A stretch of 64,000 bases of DNA. Source: Porticoccus litoralis (GTDB taxonomy: Bacteria; Pseudomonadota; Gammaproteobacteria; Pseudomonadales; Porticoccaceae). The position numbers were made by a program, and so were the translations under genes. Each line of letters opens with the position of its first letter. The first letter of the stretch is position 1. This document shows, piece by piece, positions 61,936-64,000 of this stretch. Where the stretch lies: the NCBI RefSeq assembly GCF_030676955.1, contig NZ_JAUUUU010000005.1, positions 98,785 through 162,784 of the forward strand. The letters are read 5' to 3'. A model generated the notes under the pieces. It had not been told where the DNA came from, did no database searches, and was given only the letters and a program-made list of their open reading frames with translations.

Positions 61936-62770
61936 AAAAATCTCTTAACCCCCAACTCTTCAGTATTAAATAATCGTCAATACTAGCCCGCTCCGGAAGA
62001 TCTATTGGGACTTCTGAAAATAGGCTATTTGTCGCCAGATCTTCACCAAGGTCCAAGAACGCTCTTTGTATCGTCACTCGGTCCTCATCTGATAATCGAG
62101 GATGAACGCATATTGGATGGGGATTCATTGGCCTTGTTTCATAAAGAACACGCAAGACATCAGACATCTTATTGGGTAGTTCCATGAATGTCCCCCTCAC
62201 GCCGCCACCTGCTGAAGCATCACCAAGAACTACATTTAGGTACACCGAAGTGTGCGTCTTCACGTAGATGGGCACTACCTGAACACCGAAAAGGTTTTGC
62301 AGATCCGCCCTCATTAGCAAAGATGCCCCAAGAGCGTTTGGGGCAGGAAAAGCGACTTCTTGTCCATCAAGCTGGCTTACTTCGTTGATACCACTATCTT
62401 TTCTTACAACAAGAATACCTTTAAGTTTCTTCTTGCCATCTTTGATTATGGGCACATACCCTTGCGTTTCATTTGCAATTACGGCGTGCCATGGGTTGGC
62501 ATAAATAATATCGAACTCACCTTTTTGGAGCGACGACTCAAATTCTGGGATAGTTTTACTTCCCATCAATTTGAATGTATGACCCGTTTTCAAAGACAGC
62601 GCATCGAGTATAGGCTGCCATGTTGAGTGCAGCTTTTTTGCTTCAAACTGAGGAACAACACCTACAGTAAATTCTGCGGCTATAGCTGAGCCAACGATAG
62701 AAGGCGCGAGTAGAACTACGGCAACCAACAATACTGCGAGGCGATAAAAAGCACGCTCAATTTTGAGCAA
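61922..62770 (-). CDS. PhnD-like periplasmic binding protein (sensor partner), 5' end at IS junction
   Basis: 282 codons from a TTG at 62770; no ATG or other good start lies in frame before the mature region. Hydrophobic residues 9-32 (FYRLAVLLVAVVLLAPSIVGSAIAAE) form a signal peptide, then the PhnD/phosphonate-binding fold: FTVGVVPQFEAKKLHSTWQP, FDIIYANPWHAV, GQEVAFPAPNALGASLLMR and GDASAGGGVRGTF. PhnD proteins bind phosphonate or phosphite, but many next to kinases sense other anions. The inverted repeat of the IS begins 4 bases upstream (62775), so the native start codon and promoter were probably displaced. No ABC transporter permease genes are nearby. Confidence 0.85.
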   Translation of the reverse strand: MLKIERAFYRLAVLLVAVVLLAPSIVGSAIAAEFTVGVVPQFEAKKLHSTWQPILDALSLKTGHTFKLMGSKTIPEFESSLQKGEFDIIYANPWHAVIANETQGYVPIIKDGKKKLKGILVVRKDSGINEVSQLDGQEVAFPAPNALGASLLMRADLQNLFGVQVVPIYVKTHTSVYLNVVLGDASAGGGVRGTFMELPNKMSDVLRVLYETRPMNPHPICVHPRLSDEDRVTIQRAFLDLGEDLATNSLFSEVPIDLPERASIDDYLILKSWGLRDFYVSE

Positions 62771-62774
62771 AGAA

Positions 62775-62798
62775 GGGTTCTACCCCGTTTTTACGGAC
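62775..62798 (+). repeat. IS left inverted repeat
   Basis: GGGTTCTACCCCG then TTTTTACGGAC; it differs from the right end at two adjacent bases (TT versus AA). Confidence 0.9.
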
Positions 62799-63705
62799 GG
62801 TTTAATAAAGATTGAATCCTTAAATCTTGCTTAGCCACTCGGCGTCGCATCCTCGGATTATGAAACAATTCTATGTAATTAAAAACATCTGCCTTAGCAG
62901 CATCTCGAGTTGGATAACGTGTATGATTTAATCGTTCACGTTTGATCATTCCAAAAAAGCCCTCACAAGCCGCATTATCACCACAATGTCCAACTGCGCT
63001 CATTGAACTGACTATATTCTTCTCCTTCAAGAATCGTTGATAGACGTAGCTTCTAAACTGACTTCCACGATCTGAATGCAATATGACTTTATCGCTGGAC
63101 TGTCTCTGCCAATGCGCCATCTCAACAGCCTTGAGTACCATGTGACGGTCCTGCCTATGGTGCATAGACCAACCAACAATTATCTTGTGATATAAATCCA
63201 TGACGACACATAAGTACAATTTGCCCTCATCCGTTTTCATCTCAGTAATGTCAGTGACCCATTTGGTCTCTGGTTCTAGTGCTGAAAAATCACGGTTAAG
63301 ATGATTTGCAACTGCAGGGGAGTACATCTGCACCTTGCCACGCATGCTGCGCTTCTTTCTTCTAGGCCAGCCTTGCAGTCCATTTGTGGCCATGATTCTA
63401 GCCACTCGATTTAAGCTAACAGACTCTCCATCATCCAATAAATCTTCATGCATTCTAGGCGCACCAATAATGCCTCGACTATCTTCATGAATATCTTCGA
63501 TCTTGCTTAGTAGGCGCTTATTTTCAAGCTTAGTCTTACACAAGGGTCTTTTAGACCAGTCGTAATATCCACTAGGTGAAACACCTAAACAGCGGCACAT
63601 AAGCCTGACAGGATATTGTCCGCAGCAACGTCGAATCGCCTGATACTTCAGCTCGATTCCCTGGCAAAGTACGTCGCCGCTTCGCGTAAAAAATCCCGCT
63701 CCTTT
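62791..63705 (-). CDS. IS3-family transposase OrfB (made by -1 frameshift)
   Basis: Open frame of about 304 codons without a convincing own start; it continues upstream of the ATG at 63600 (KYQAIRRCCGQYPVRLM precedes CRCLGVSPSGYYDW). The rve integrase core has the DDE triad: Asp in WVTDITEMKTDEGKLYLCVV, Asp in ILHSDRGSQFRS and Glu in GDNAACEGFFGMIKRERLN. It is expressed as an OrfAB fusion through a -1 slip in the 3' part of orfA. Confidence 0.93.
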   Translation of the reverse strand, partial: KGAGFFTRSGDVLCQGIELKYQAIRRCCGQYPVRLMCRCLGVSPSGYYDWSKRPLCKTKLENKRLLSKIEDIHEDSRGIIGAPRMHEDLLDDGESVSLNRVARIMATNGLQGWPRRKKRSMRGKVQMYSPAVANHLNRDFSALEPETKWVTDITEMKTDEGKLYLCVVMDLYHKIIVGWSMHHRQDRHMVLKAVEMAHWQRQSSDKVILHSDRGSQFRSYVYQRFLKEKNIVSSMSAVGHCGDNAACEGFFGMIKRERLNHTRYPTRDAAKADVFNYIELFHNPRMRRRVAKQDLRIQSLLNRP

Positions 63706-63944
63706 TTAACGCGAGATAGCTCTCTCTTGAGAGCTGCCATTTCTTGATCTCGAGGACTACCAGTTCCACTGAAAGCTTCTGAACCAGCTTCTTCTATCTG
63801 ACTACGCCATCTAGAAAGCATGTTTTGGGCTATACCCAGTTCTCTAGCCACCTGAGCGCAAGTGACACCAGGTTGATTTAGCTGCTCGACTGCGCCCCGC
63901 TTAAACTCAGGGCTATATTTTCTACGTTTAGACATAACAAACAC
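63648..63944 (-). CDS. IS3-family transposase OrfA
   Basis: 98 residues; N-terminal helix-turn-helix (YSPEFKRGAVEQLNQPGVTC, AQVARELGIAQNMLSRWRSQ) binds the IS ends, and a C-terminal leucine-zipper-like helix (AALKRELSRVKKERDFLREA) mediates oligomers. It overlaps orfB in the +1-offset frame and contains the slippery sites. Confidence 0.92.
   Translation of the reverse strand: MFVMSKRRKYSPEFKRGAVEQLNQPGVTCAQVARELGIAQNMLSRWRSQIEEAGSEAFSGTGSPRDQEMAALKRELSRVKKERDFLREAATYFARESS
63687..63693 (-). other. Slippery heptamer T TTT TTA for -1 frameshifting
   Basis: In the orfA frame the codons read GAT TTT TTA, so T TTT TTA is a canonical X XXY YYZ heptamer. A slip of -1 joins orfA to the open orfB frame. 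A second, weaker site, AAAAAG (about 63702-63707), lies 14 bases upstream in the same overlap. Confidence 0.65.
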
Positions 63945-63976
63945 TCCTTAGCCATGATTATGGCCTTCTTTAAAGT

Positions 63977-64000
63977 GTCCGTAAATTCGGGGTAGAACCC
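63977..64000 (-). repeat. IS right inverted repeat
   Basis: On the minus strand it reads GGGTTCTACCCCGAATTTAC then GGAC; matches the left end at 22 of 24 positions and ends exactly at the window edge. Confidence 0.9.

Larger units (their letters stand above)
62775..64000 (-). mobile_element. IS3-family insertion sequence (right end at window edge)
   Basis: At least 1226 bases with orfA/orfB transposase genes leftward and inverted ends of 24 bases (62775-62798 and 63977-64000) sharing 22 positions. A target duplication cannot be seen because the right end coincides with the window edge, and the outer bases may extend further. The element appears complete and potentially active. Confidence 0.93.

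Overview
The window looks like a chromosomal segment of a free-living, probably marine gammaproteobacterium of the Pseudomonadales/Cellvibrionales type. Gene content and order recall the Pseudomonas block mfd-csiV-(mtnP)-nagZ-lexA-DUF6586-topA-uspA-slt, followed by rlmKL-rmf-gdhB and the moxR/DUF58/DUF4381/VWA/VWA-TPR/BatD operon. This placement comes from reading the translations and recalled synteny, not from a database search. Base composition is moderately GC-rich and even, except for the last 4 kb, which is visibly AT-richer and ends in an insertion sequence.

Layout. 1-3.5 kb: 3' part of mfd, overlapping csiV. 3.5-6.7 kb: leftward group nagZ, an MscS channel, a methylthioinosine phosphorylase and a DUF4124 protein. 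7-13 kb: a DUF6763 protein, a LOG-family hydrolase, lexA with two adjacent LexA boxes, then a leftward group around topA. 13-18.6 kb: rightward uspA, slt, tatD, a Tll0287-like haem-motif protein, a DmeF-type cation exporter and a CigR-like protein. 18.7-28.4 kb: leftward SulP transporter, glutaredoxin-like protein, rlmKL and the very large gdhB, with rmf facing right. 28.5-35.6 kb: the six-gene Bat/MoxR operon, then an orphan ParA. 36.8-45 kb: leftward pepN, DUF2797, YeaC, rhomboid, nadK, and a three-gene set (phosphatidylinositol-phosphate synthase-like enzyme, GtrA protein, inositol-3-phosphate synthase). 45-51.5 kb: rightward unknown membrane-anchored protein, APC permease, quinone oxidoreductase, SUI1/YciH, S9 peptidase and greB. 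51.5-54.3 kb: two tandem HD-GYP genes, one with a degenerate active site and one broken by an in-frame stop. 54.4-59.5 kb: an RND efflux operon that also carries a small membrane protein and an Fe-S-type uracil-DNA glycosylase relative. 60-64 kb: a hybrid histidine kinase with an overlapping PhnD-like binding protein, whose 5' end abuts an IS3-family element reaching the window edge.

Most of the window is core housekeeping: DNA repair and SOS (mfd, lexA, UDG-like), topology (topA), translation (rlmKL, rmf, greB, yciH), wall turnover (nagZ, slt, csiV) and amino-acid catabolism (gdhB, pepN, S9 peptidase). The parts most worth a second look are the inositol-lipid locus at 42.7-46.5 kb, with its unrecognised 480-residue neighbour; the decaying HD-GYP pair; and the binding-protein/hybrid-kinase pair that appears to have lost its native start region to the IS. 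I did not find a clearly new defence or mobile system, a CRISPR array, or any tRNA or rRNA gene.
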